A stretch of 64,000 nucleotides of DNA, taken from NCBI GenBank assembly GCA_032207245.1, contig CM063500.1, positions 21,056,944 through 21,120,943 of the forward strand, written 5' to 3'. Below are positions 47,935 through 58,057 of the stretch, one piece after another. The notes below the pieces were generated by a model that saw only the letters and a list, made by a program, of their open reading frames with translations, was not told the DNA's origin and made no database searches. Each line of letters starts with the position of its first letter. The stretch's first letter is position 1. A program made the translations under genes and the position numbers. This DNA is from Pardosa pseudoannulata. Its lineage: Eukaryota > Arthropoda > Arachnida > Araneae > Lycosidae.

Positions 47935-49000
47935 CCTCAAATTGAATGGTGATTCTTCAGATAGAATTATAAAATGAAGAGTTTGATAGTCATTAAGATA
48001 TAGATTCGTCAGATTCAACGGTCAGGAATAAATAAAATCTTTCTTTCTATCTCTCTTTATATCTATAAATAAACGAGAGTTAGTGATATGCCTATACTCA
48101 CAATTCTCCATGACAGTATTAAAGGATGGAAAGTTTTAGAGATTTGTGAAACCGATCCATTAATGTTAGTGTTTGGATCTTTAATTTTAGAGTGTGTGGG
48201 TCTAAACCCTACTTTCAAGTCTTGAGAAATAAATTTGTGACATGGAGTATTAAGTAAGCACTCCTAATTCTCTATGACACTAGAGTGAAAAGTTTTAGAG
48301 ATTTGTGAAACTGATCCATTAGAGATAGTGTTTAAATCTTTGATTTTAAAGTGAGTAATTCTAAAACCCATTTTCGAGTCTTGAGAAATAAATTTAAAAC
48401 ACGGAGTATTAAGTAAGCAGGAACAAACACTGAGGTTACTTAACTGAGACACTGAGGTAACATAAACATGTAGACTTATGTGCTGAAATAATTTGTTCAT
48501 ATGTATACGCTTATGACAAGAAATGCTCTATTTCTTTGTGATTACGCTAAATGTAATTTGATCTCACATATAAAGTATCCCTATTCTATGATTATTTCCA
48601 TAAAAATTTGCTAACAGATATGAAAGTGTTTTATTGTATATTTTGTGATGAGATCCATTATTCGTTAAAAAGAAACAAAGAAGTGACAAATCTGAATACG
48701 ATATAGTCCGGCATATTGTGTTCCAAATAGATGAATAGTCGAAGTCCTTGACTATATTCTAGATACTTCACACATATTTGACACTTAAAGTATAAGTTAA
48801 TGTTAATCACTGTGTTTTAATTTATCAAGCTGACTCAAATGTGAAATATCATATAAAATTATTTTGAAAGGATTTTGTAGCACAACATCGTATTAGTCTT
48901 ATAATATTTTAAAGATAATTATATACATTTTTACGTTTTTATTCGGCTTGTAATTGTTTATTATGTCTTTAAGTTTCCTTTTATGTACATGCAGTGTAAC
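47935..49000. other. 5' flank of Gr6, interrupted by copia on its left
   Basis: Receptor-unit flank resumes after the copia TSD (ggtgattcttcag, aattataaaatgaagag). A ~240-bp local repeat is seen at 48110-48400 (agttttagagatttgtgaaac twice). The distal block at 48840-48930 matches 32310-32440. No gene. Confidence 0.55.
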
Positions 49001-49019
49001 GACCCTTTATATATTCCGA

Positions 49020-49830
49020 AAAAAAAAGAAGATACCCAAATTCTGCCTAATGGTCCTTCGGAGCGGAGACCTATTGTTACCTTTAGTTAGAAACGCGCAC
49101 CAACTAGACAGTGAGAACAAAGCCCTTTGTATACCGGGTTTTCGTACCCAAACACAAGTAGTTGTTTAAGTGGAGTTAAATAAATAAAAAAAAAACATTA
49201 GTACGCCGGAGCCTGAATGTCTGTCGCTTTGTGCGGAGAGATTCTGATGACAATTATAAATCGAGTGTTGGTGGGTTCACTGCTCCTCACATATCGACCA
49301 AGTTAAGGGTGCCGCTAATGTGTTGAGGTTTTGCCGGTCGGTAATCTTAAAAAGAACTTCAGACACATCTGGATACTCGTCAGCGGAGTTCAGGCTCTTT
49401 TGATTGAAGAATTGTCTCACCCTGTTTCTAGAAGGTTCCGGAAAGAATCAAGCCAGGGGAACCGGGGCTCCTATATAAAAATATTGGATGAGAGGGAAAG
49501 AGGCAGGGTTTTTTAGCTCGAGAGGAGCCTCGGAAAACTCCGTGTGGAAGAAAAACCATTCCGATTCATCAGACCGGTAAATCATAGCCGCCGAGTCCCG
49601 TACCTGCACTAATTTCCGAACAGTTTCCTGCATATGATTGTTCCAGCTTCACTGTACCTACGTGTTTTTATTTTTTAATGCTTATCTCGCACGAGATTTC
49701 ATAATTAATTACATTTAATTAATTTGTATATGTTTGTAAATGAATTATTCTTATGAATAAATTATTTAATCAAGATTAAACTGATTTCAGCCTGTGTCAC
49801 AGCAGACATAACACTTAAAATGTTGAAAAT
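49020..49830 (+). other. Less AT-rich segment with LTR-like layout
   Basis: 49050-49640 is markedly less AT-rich than its surroundings. A TATA-like ctatataaaaat lies at 49471-49482, and aataaa at about 49755 is followed by gtgtcacagcagacataaca near 49792-49812. The order (promoter, transcribed GC-richer block, poly(A) signal, CA-ending tail) resembles a solo LTR. I could not find matching TSDs or a defined start, so this is only a suggestion. Confidence 0.3.
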
Positions 49831-50825
49831 TCAGTCAGTCATAGTAAAAAAAAACATTTTTGTTTAAATTTGGACTCTGAAATCTATTACGATATATGCC
49901 TACGGCCTTGCTCCAATTAATAGATGTATACGTTTTAATTGGATGTCTCATCCTCGCCTTTAAATCGCTTATAAGAGGAAAACTTTACCCCTTCAAATTG
50001 GGTTCTTCCGAATTTTTCAAAAACTTTCAAATTTGCCCCTTAGAGTTTCATAAATAATTCCTCAAAGGTACATTCTTATTTACTGTCACGAATGGAGACA
50101 AGATTCTAATCTAGGTCTGGAATCAGAATCCCGCACACGACGAGTCCATTCAATAAATTTTTATGGGACCTCTCTTCTTTACAAAAGATGTGATGAAGTG
50201 AGATTTAGATCAAGCATTTCAGCTTCCTGTTGTATTTATATTAAAATTTCATTCATTAAATGGATCTAAATTGTCTCACCACACGTGAGTTAAAATCTTA
50301 TTGATGGCATGGATATTCACAAAATTCTGTATCGGCTACGTGTGTACCTGCACTTTTTCCAGTCTTTACTTAATTAATTTTCAGAACATTGAACCATTGT
50401 AACTGTTTTAGATTATTTTCTCTTTTACTTATAAAGTTTTGTACAACTTTTTTCCTTCATATCATGTAACTAGCCTGTTTTGTCAACCCAACTTTAAAAA
50501 TGAGGTAATTGTAAAAGTGCTAAAACTCCAAAATATTAACTTTCCCATTCCAGTCGGGCGTCATGTACTCAGATAGGGTCAGATTCCTGTTGAGGCTCAG
50601 GGTTAGGGTTACTATTAGGTTGAAGTAGTCGATCTAAATTCATCTTTCCTGATTATAGTGAAATGCTTTATTGCCGTTGGCGATTACAGGAATACTATCA
50701 GAAAGGAAAGAAAGAAGGTAACTGGCATTTGCGGCCTTCATATCTACGGGTGTATTATGCATGAACATTTTTGTGTCCGTAGCATTCCATATGTCATTTT
50801 TCCACTACTTCTGTAATAAAAATTA
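49831..50825. other. Non-coding stretch
   Basis: No gene, repeat or RNA that I can support. Confidence 0.4.
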
Positions 50826-50837
50826 TTTCCAATTCAG

Positions 50838-51195
50838 AAGCCGTGGTAACTCAGTCGACAAAGGCAACACTCTTGTAGCTGGAGAATTGCTTGTTCGGTG
50901 CCCGAGCTAGCCTAAGATCCGACATGCTCGTTAAAGGTGACTGGGGGATCTAAAATATGTTCGTGGTCACAACGTCGTCCAAGTTCTCAATCAATAGATT
51001 TAGGGGTTGCAAGACAAGCCTATGGGTCTTATGCTTGGTCTCTACTTCAGAATTACGAGGACCCACTTGAGTATACTTTCACCTTTGTGGTGCTTGTTTG
51101 AAAACGAATGGTTCACCCTTTTGCCTTAATAAGAGTAGCTTCCGGCTCAATCGTGCTTGGTTTGACTAAGTGGCATAAGTTAACAACAACAACAG
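50838..51195 (+). mobile_element. tRNA-derived SINE family 2, full-length copy
   Basis: A 358-bp element beginning aagccgtggtaactcagtcg (A box gtaactcagtcg) with a B-box-like ttgttcggtgccc. A body follows with cgttaaaggtgactg, gtccaagttctcaatc and attacgaggacccac, and the end is a (aac)n tail. The anticodon-like loop reads cttgtag. Flanking direct repeats tttccaattcag (50826-50837) and tttccaactcag (51196-51207) differ at one base, a near-perfect TSD. Confidence 0.9.
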
Positions 51196-51967
51196 TTTCC
51201 AACTCAGTGCATCACTCGATCTTACATAATACAGCAACCATCTTAAATCTGTCCTATCACGATTATCAAATCTGATTGGCTAATTTGGTTCGACTGGTTC
51301 GACTTTTATCTTACCTAATGGGAAAAGGTAGAACTTGAAGAGCGAACCAACTTTACCTCAAAAGACTCATGTGGAATGGTTGTCAATGCGCACTCACTAA
51401 TGTGATAAAGCCGTAATAAGTGACAAAAATTAAAATAAAATTAGTAATTTATTTTTAGATTTCTAATCTATATTAGGAGTACAATTATTTTATCTTGGGG
51501 AAAAAACTTTATTGGAAGAAGTATAATGTCAACAAGTAAGCGCATAGAAAGAACTTACAATTTAAAATTATCCTGTTTGATTTAACTATATGATCCGTAT
51601 CATGTGAGACAAAGATATAGACATTGACAATTATCTAGCATGACTGTTTCTCTCGTGAAAATGTACGTCTGATTGAGTATTTTAGTTTTTTCAAACGATT
51701 GCAAATTGAAACAATTGAATGAAATAGCTGTCAGTATGTTAATTTCGTGTAATAAGGCCTTTACACTGCAGAATTTTCAAAGGTCCCCATTCTGTGCGTT
51801 GTAAGGAACTACACCTTCAAGGCTTATTCTGGACATTGGGGTCGGTTCGAAAGTTAAGAAATGACATCACTTTGAAATCAGCTTGAGGATATTATGCGAG
51901 CAAATGATCCAGTCGACGTCAAAGTGACGTCACCACGAACGTGCGAACCGACTCGCAACGTCTAGTG

Positions 51968-52136
51968 TAAGGATGCTACTATATTACTGTCGACATATGT
52001 CACTGGTGACATATGTCACTTTTGCGTCATAATGATGTCAGAGAGGGACATTTATGGTACTAAATTCTCATCTCTGGTCATTATGACGCAGAAATCACCT
52101 GTGACATATGTCGACAGTAATATGGTAGCAGCCTAA
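51968..52136. mobile_element. Fold-back MITE with ~60-bp imperfect TIRs
   Basis: The left arm begins taaggatgctactatattac followed by tgtcgacatatgtcac. The right arm, inverted, reads ttaggctgctaccatattac and the same continuation. The match runs on to gcgtcataatga near the centre, so almost the whole element folds on itself. Additional gtgacatatgtcac palindromes sit within the left arm. Confidence 0.87.
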
Positions 52137-53268
52137 ACCTCTGTTTCTTCTCGCTTAGGATGCCTAAAGAACTACGACTTCTACTTCCCGCGTAGAATGT
52201 CTCTTTCGGTTTTGATTAATGTTGTGGAAAAAAGTTGTTGTTCCTCTATGATAAACAAATTTTTAGTTATAAATTTGTGATTAATTAAAGTGTTTTAAAA
52301 ATGAATGGTGGAGTCTTATGTTAGAGTGACTTGTGTTTTGCTGGTCAACAAGGCTAAAATGGATGAAAAGAACAGTCAATTCATGACAGCGTGATACAAA
52401 TCAATTCGGTGACATGTATACATGTTACACGCTACACAAATGGTCACCTAATAAATTTTGGGAAAAAAATGTAGTAAAGCGATGAAGGTGTCACTATTTT
52501 TAGTTAAAAAAGAATGGTTAATTATTGAAATGTGTTGAAAATGAATAAATATTACCAAATATAATAAAATTCATAAACGGGTAAAAATGAAACATTTTTA
52601 ATTTTTTTTTTATTTTTTTCTTGAAAATCACAATTTTAGTGTGGTTTTTTTTACTAACACAGATATTACATCAAAGTGGTATTTTACAAGTAAAGCCCCA
52701 GTAAAGTATAGAGAATGACTGATGCATTAGGGAAAATAAACATATTGTAAAAACAATATATTGAAAAGGGAATAACTTCTTAAAAAAAAAAAAAAAAAAT
52801 TGAAAACGAGTAGGTTTACTGACATTATACAGGAAACAAACTACTAACTAACATTTTATTGTATTGAAATCTCAAATTTTTTTATCGTATGGCAACAGTT
52901 TATTTTGCGGTAACTGATGTATGTCTAACTGCACCACTTAAATATCTTGAATGTCTTTCGTAAAATATAAATAAGTCTCTCAAAGAATATTTTTATTTGT
53001 ACTTTTAGAATCAATTATTTTTTATGGGATGATCTTAGAGACTTGACGAGCTTTGTGTTTTAAAAATTAACAATCTATAATATCTATTTATATATCTATT
53101 TATAACCGGAAGTAAAGAGACACTAATGAGGGTGGGTTTCCTTTATTCCATTCTAGTCGACAAAAGGTGACAAAAAAATCATAGAACGCTTTGGCCACTG
53201 ACACAGTAAACCTTTAGCGTATTTTTGGAGACTTTTTCCTCGATGTGTTCCACTCGGAGGGTTAAAAG
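52137..53268. other. Non-coding AT-rich spacer before duplication B
   Basis: No gene. A poly(A) run at about 52781-52799. The left edge of the duplicated segment is at about 53269. Confidence 0.45.
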
Positions 53269-53350
53269 TTATTTAATAGCAAAAATAAAGCAAAATGTGA
53301 AACAGTTAAATCATTTGTTTTATTTTCATTACACAGTGATTGTACATTTT

Positions 53351-53398
<48 letters not shown>

Positions 53399-54182
53399 TA
53401 ACGGATATGTTCTGATGTCGAGAAAAAGAAAAGAAAGTTAGGATTTGTCACATTTTTTTTAGAAAATAGGTTTGTCACAGTGACAGTTGAAAAAAGAAAA
53501 TATCTTTATACTATTAGATTAGATATCTTTTAAAATATCCTTATACTATTAGATTAGATATTTCAATACTATTATATCAGATATTTTTAAAGGTTGATAA
53601 AATGATAGTTATAAAATTAATATTTGTAAGTCTTTTTTTATTCAGTCAGCTCAAAGTGCTTATTAACAAAGATAAATTGTTTCTTTATAGAAAAAGAAGT
53701 AATTTAAATCAGAACAAAGTTATTTCTTATAGTGGTTTCACATATATCTTCATAGGTATTTCCATATTTATGCTTTCTAGATACAATAGGTGGTAGATAA
53801 AATCCAGAGTGTTTCGGGATCAGACGAGTTGTTTTTTCGGCTGTTCCAGAAGACAAACTCAGTTTTTATTTACTACAGATAACACAACAAGAAAAGGCAG
53901 AAAGCTATTTGCAAATTGTGATTAAATCTTTGTTTGGAGAGGTACATTTTGGGTTCTTGATACAATGAATGACAAATGTAATCCAGTTGATTGCGGGAAC
54001 AGGCGGCTTTCTTTTTCGGCTGTTCCAGAGACAAACTCAGTTTCTACTTATTATATGCAACAAGGAAAGATAACATGTTCTTTGTAAATAGTGATTAAAT
54101 CTTTGTCCATAAAGGTGTATCCGTAATGACAGATTATGAATAATTAAGTAATAATAAAAAGACATTCAAGCTGCTTCAAATT

Positions 54183-54283
54183 TGGTTAGTTTGGAGCGTT
54201 ACAGTGTATTTACTACAAGAGGGCTAACGATACCTGGAACTACTTAAAGCGGATTCTAAACGGCTACGAACATACATGCCATA
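54183..54283 (-). mobile_element. SINE family 1, truncated copy (duplication B)
   Basis: Orthologue of 34341-34437: tggttagtttggagcg, agagggctaacga, cctggaactacttaaagc, aaacggctacgaac and atgcca. The tRNA head is missing in both copies. Confidence 0.85.
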
Positions 54284-54355
54284 TATCCAGAGAGTTTCTT
54301 GAGCAGACGGCTTGTTGTTTTGATCATTTTAAAAAACAACTCGGTGCCTACTTAC

Positions 54356-54744
54356 TGCTGATTTCCGCAGAACATATGCGAACCGGCAATAAATAATCGT
54401 TGTTGATTCACCACGTGACGCGAGTGGCGCCAAGAAAATGCGCGCGAAAGGGACATATTATTTTTTTCTTTTTCTTGCTATTGACGATTCGTTACTCTGC
54501 ATTAGTCGAATATATTGTTGTACCACATTTAGTCTTGATATCTTTGCATAAAGTCTATAATTAGTTGTTCCTTACTATCTTTATAATAAAGAATTTAAAA
54601 GAATTTGTGGCTTGTATTCCTTTTCGTCTGATTTTACTCGAATCTTCGGGAAGAGGTGAGTTGAAATTCGTTATTCTAAAGAAGTTTAATTTAAATCCTG
54701 TAAACCAGTATTCCGTTATATTCTATTTAATTCATAAGTCTACA
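54356..54744. mobile_element. Solo LTR, present only in duplication B
   Basis: 389 bp beginning tgctgatttccgcag and ending aagtctaca (TG...CA). A perfect 5-bp TSD cttac lies at 54351-54355 and 54745-54749. Copy A shows the uninterrupted site, tctacttactatag at 34505-34518, with a single cttac. An internal aataaagaa near 54585 may be the poly(A) signal. A solo LTR forms by recombination between the two LTRs of a full element. The family is not determined. Confidence 0.9.
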
Positions 54745-55043
54745 CTTACTATAGAAAAGGCAAAAAGGAGAGACAGCTTACCAGTAGCAAATAGTGATTA
54801 AATCTTTGTGCGTAGTGGTACACAGTGAATACTAGATATAATATATACCCTGTGAATACTAGATACAATAAACAACTTAGATATAAGCCACAGAGTTACA
54901 GGAGAATCCAGATTGCTCTCCGAATTGGACATAATTCGATTTGTAAATAGTTATTAAATATTTGTCCGTGGATTCCAGGTGGTGGCAGTCTATTAATAAT
55001 AACGCAATTTTATCTATTAATAATAAAAAAAAGACTTTTTCAA

Positions 55044-55139
55044 GGTGGATTGAATTGGAGCTTTACGATCGACTTTATGAAGTGGTATTCGAATCCTATA
55101 CTATAAAACTACAGTACCGAAGTACGGCAAGCTGTTTGG
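55044..55139 (-). mobile_element. SINE family 1, internally deleted copy (duplication B)
   Basis: Orthologue of 34834-34920, better preserved at the head: tattcgaatcc and aactacagtaccgaagtacg. The middle of the body is lost. Confidence 0.65.
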
Positions 55140-56941
55140 TAGAGAAAGGTTATAAACAGCAACGTTGACAGATGACTCTTGATTATGAGCACTCTCTTCT
55201 TAACTTCTCACCAAATATTTGCGAAAGGGAACTATAATTGGCAGTTCTGTTTGAGTTAAATATTTTTTGTTATAAATTTGTAAATTCGCTATGATTTGTA
55301 AACGAATATTGACGTAAAGGACAAAAATTGTATTTATCGGCATGTAAATGGCATTTTCGAAACAAAATGTACAATCGTAACTCTATGATTTCTGAAATCT
55401 CAGGTTAAGAAATCTCCCATCTAAATGTGAAGTAACTGTCATTCGAATAATATTAAATAAAAGCAACTGAAAGTACTTTGAGACGAAACACAAGGGTTTA
55501 GAGAAGTTGTCACTAAATGTTTTGGGAAGTGGTTTATATTTTGTTATTTTTTTTAATATTAACTCTTGTTCCCAAAATCAATGCCGTTATTTAGAAATCG
55601 GATGGGAAAAACGGTGAGTCAAAAAGGACATGAATAATTGGAAATATAACCCAAAATTTGTTAATAGAAGAACTTGACCCTTTTACCTATATATATATAT
55701 ATATATATATAAATTTTGTATTATATATTTATATTTTCATTTTTCATATTTTAGATCACCTCTTCTTTCTTTTAGGATACAAAAAAAGAAGAATTTATAG
55801 AAGAGAGAGGAAAGCTTCGAGTAATGAAATCTGTTGCTTTTTAACACAGGTAATAAATTTATAATCAATTACTTCATATGTTACATTTCAGTACCAGAAT
55901 TCAGATGTGCGACAACTACTACTGACGATTTTTGCTGTCGTTTAAGGATGACAATAGATCTCGGTCTATAAAAGACAATATTGCCGTAAACAAAACTTAA
56001 TACTAAAAAATCTATCTTGTAATATTCTGCAATTTAGTATCTTTTCATTGAAGCTTAATAAGTTTTTCATTAATCCATTTTTTATTACTAACATGTGGGA
56101 ATTTTCTGATATGCAACTATTTTGTTTTCAAATAATATTAAAATATTCGAATTTCAACAATGTTTTAAATAGTCATCTATTTTATTACAGTTCTCACTAT
56201 TAAATTAAGTGAATGTTAGCAAAATAGTGTAATCACTTGTAAAATTTATCTTCAAATTCATAAATATCTATGCCTAAAGAAAAAACAAACAAAAGAATCT
56301 TGATCTTTATTACATTTTGAACTCAAAGCTTCTATTTGCTCTTTACTATGTAAATGCAATTAAATAAACTCAATAGTAATCAAGTAAATAAACAAATTTA
56401 CTATAAAACTAGTATTAATACCTTGAATATATTTTTTGCCTTTTTTCAACATACTTTACTGTAAAACTAGCGACGAATTAGCCATATAAAGTCTTTAAAC
56501 AGAGATGCTAGATGTGGAATCAAGAACTTGTAATCAAACTTAAAATATTGGAAAAGACAACACGGAATAGCTTCTCATTTATTGTCACAATTTAAAACCT
56601 TTAAGTGTACCGTCGAATTTTCGGGTAATGAGGAAATTTATGACAGCTTTTTGCACATTAATATAGTTCTATGGAACTGTCAGTGGGCTTGTTGTTGAAA
56701 TCTTTTATTGTTTAATACACAATTACAAAATGAATGAAAGACCACGATGTCGCTGTTTTATTCGGAAATACATAAATCCAACTTACAAAAAGATTTTTTA
56801 AAGGATAGGGACTCTCTACAGATGAAGAATCATATGGTAAATTAGTTTAGATAATCAATTAGGCATTGAAGATGCAAACAATAGTAATTTTTCAATGGTT
56901 GAGTAGTAATTTACACTTCTTTATGGTAACTTTCAGTGTTT
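55140..56941. other. 3' flank of Gr5
   Basis: Aligns with 34926-37046. A (ta)n tract at 55689-55711. No gene is supported. Confidence 0.55.
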
Positions 56942-58057
56942 TCATTTTGAACTACTTAAAGAGTCCACTAAAGCTATGTACGTCAGAACAGTTCCAATAT
57001 AAACTAAGATAAAACTCTTGTTTATTGGAATGTCACCGACTATTGTCAAGGACAGATTTTTGTCTATGTATCTGAGGAATAGTTGGTGTCTTAGGCTAGA
57101 TTCTGAGGTATTTTCCAGTAGATAACTTGCTTTTTCAGACAATTCTGAACTCAAAGAAGACACTTTGCTTGCAACTATACACAAAATAAAGACATTCAAC
57201 ATATTATTTAGAGTCATTAACAGAACAAGAAACAATGTTCCATAAACATCTGCGCCTATTGTTTTTAAAATAGTATTGTATGCAAAGTAAATACTTCCAG
57301 TAGTAAAAAGCAAATATAAAAACACCAATTTTGAGAAGTTTTGGTTAGTTTCTGTTACACGCTTTTTTATGATTATAAAAGATTGAAAAAAGTATTTGTA
57401 GTTAGGAATAGTAACTGGAGATAATAGTTTGCTATAAAATTCTAAATAATGGATTATTTGAAAGCTAATTGTTACGTAAAAGAAGCAAAAAGTATTCATA
57501 GCCCAAATAATCCCAATACTTAATAGGACATTAAACAAAATGTGCCAAAACTTATTCCAAAAAAGTGAATTTGTATGATATCCAAACAAGAGCAGGCTAG
57601 CACTTGGATAGTTGTCTGAGAAAATAACTGCTAGTACTTGAGAGTACATTATAATAACTGAGACCGAGATATTGATAATTTGCCAAAAGAAAATTTTCTG
57701 ATTTAATCTTTTGGAATTAAATGAGTTGGATGATACTGGATGGTGCTTTAATGATACAAGTTTCATAAAATATGCACCGAGAAGAAATCTGAATACTATG
57801 CCTATTATAAGAGCGTATATTGTACCTATAAATTGTTGATCCTCAATGTTGTATTTTTTTGATTGAAATAAAATGGAAACTGTAAATGTTGCCAGCAAGA
57901 CAGAAACAAAAAAGCTGGCAATATTGATGACATGATCTAAAATTAATCCTCTGCCTGAATCTGAGGAAGGTAAGCTATAAACGAGGTTTAAACGAAATAA
58001 GTGAATAGCTAATCTATGTAAAGCGTTAAATTCCATTTTTGTCAAGAAAAATTTCAA
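56942..58057 (-). CDS. Gustatory receptor family protein (Gr5), intact
   Basis: A complete single-exon receptor, 364 aa from the conserved MEFNALHRLAIHLF start at 58036 (371 aa from an upstream Met at 58057; I prefer the conserved one). Seven hydrophobic segments lie at about residues 37-63, 74-98, 122-146, 170-200, 238-262, 272-296 and 345-367 counted from 58057. The C-terminal block RYIDKNLSLTIVGDIPIN and TM7 end TYIALVDSL fit the Gr signature TYhhhhhQF, with S and L at the last two positions. In known Grs this family forms ligand-gated cation channels in gustatory or olfactory neurons. It is the functional partner of the frameshifted Gr4. The ~285-bp repeats lie upstream and the ~175-bp repeats downstream. 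The ligand is unknown. Confidence 0.92.
   Translation of the reverse strand: MKFFLTKMEFNALHRLAIHLFRLNLVYSLPSSDSGRGLILDHVINIASFFVSVLLATFTVSILFQSKKYNIEDQQFIGTIYALIIGIVFRFLLGAYFMKLVSLKHHPVSSNSFNSKRLNQKIFFWQIINISVSVIIMYSQVLAVIFSDNYPSASLLLFGYHTNSLFWNKFWHILFNVLLSIGIIWAMNTFCFFYVTISFQIIHYLEFYSKLLSPVTIPNYKYFFQSFIIIKKRVTETNQNFSKLVFLYLLFTTGSIYFAYNTILKTIGADVYGTLFLVLLMTLNNMLNVFILCIVASKVSSLSSELSEKASYLLENTSESSLRHQLFLRYIDKNLSLTIVGDIPINKSFILVYIGTVLTYIALVDSLSSSK

Noticed and set aside
49020..49830. Definite solo LTR
   Set aside because: Layout and composition fit, but no TSD and no defined 5' end could be found, so it is kept only as a low-confidence suggestion.
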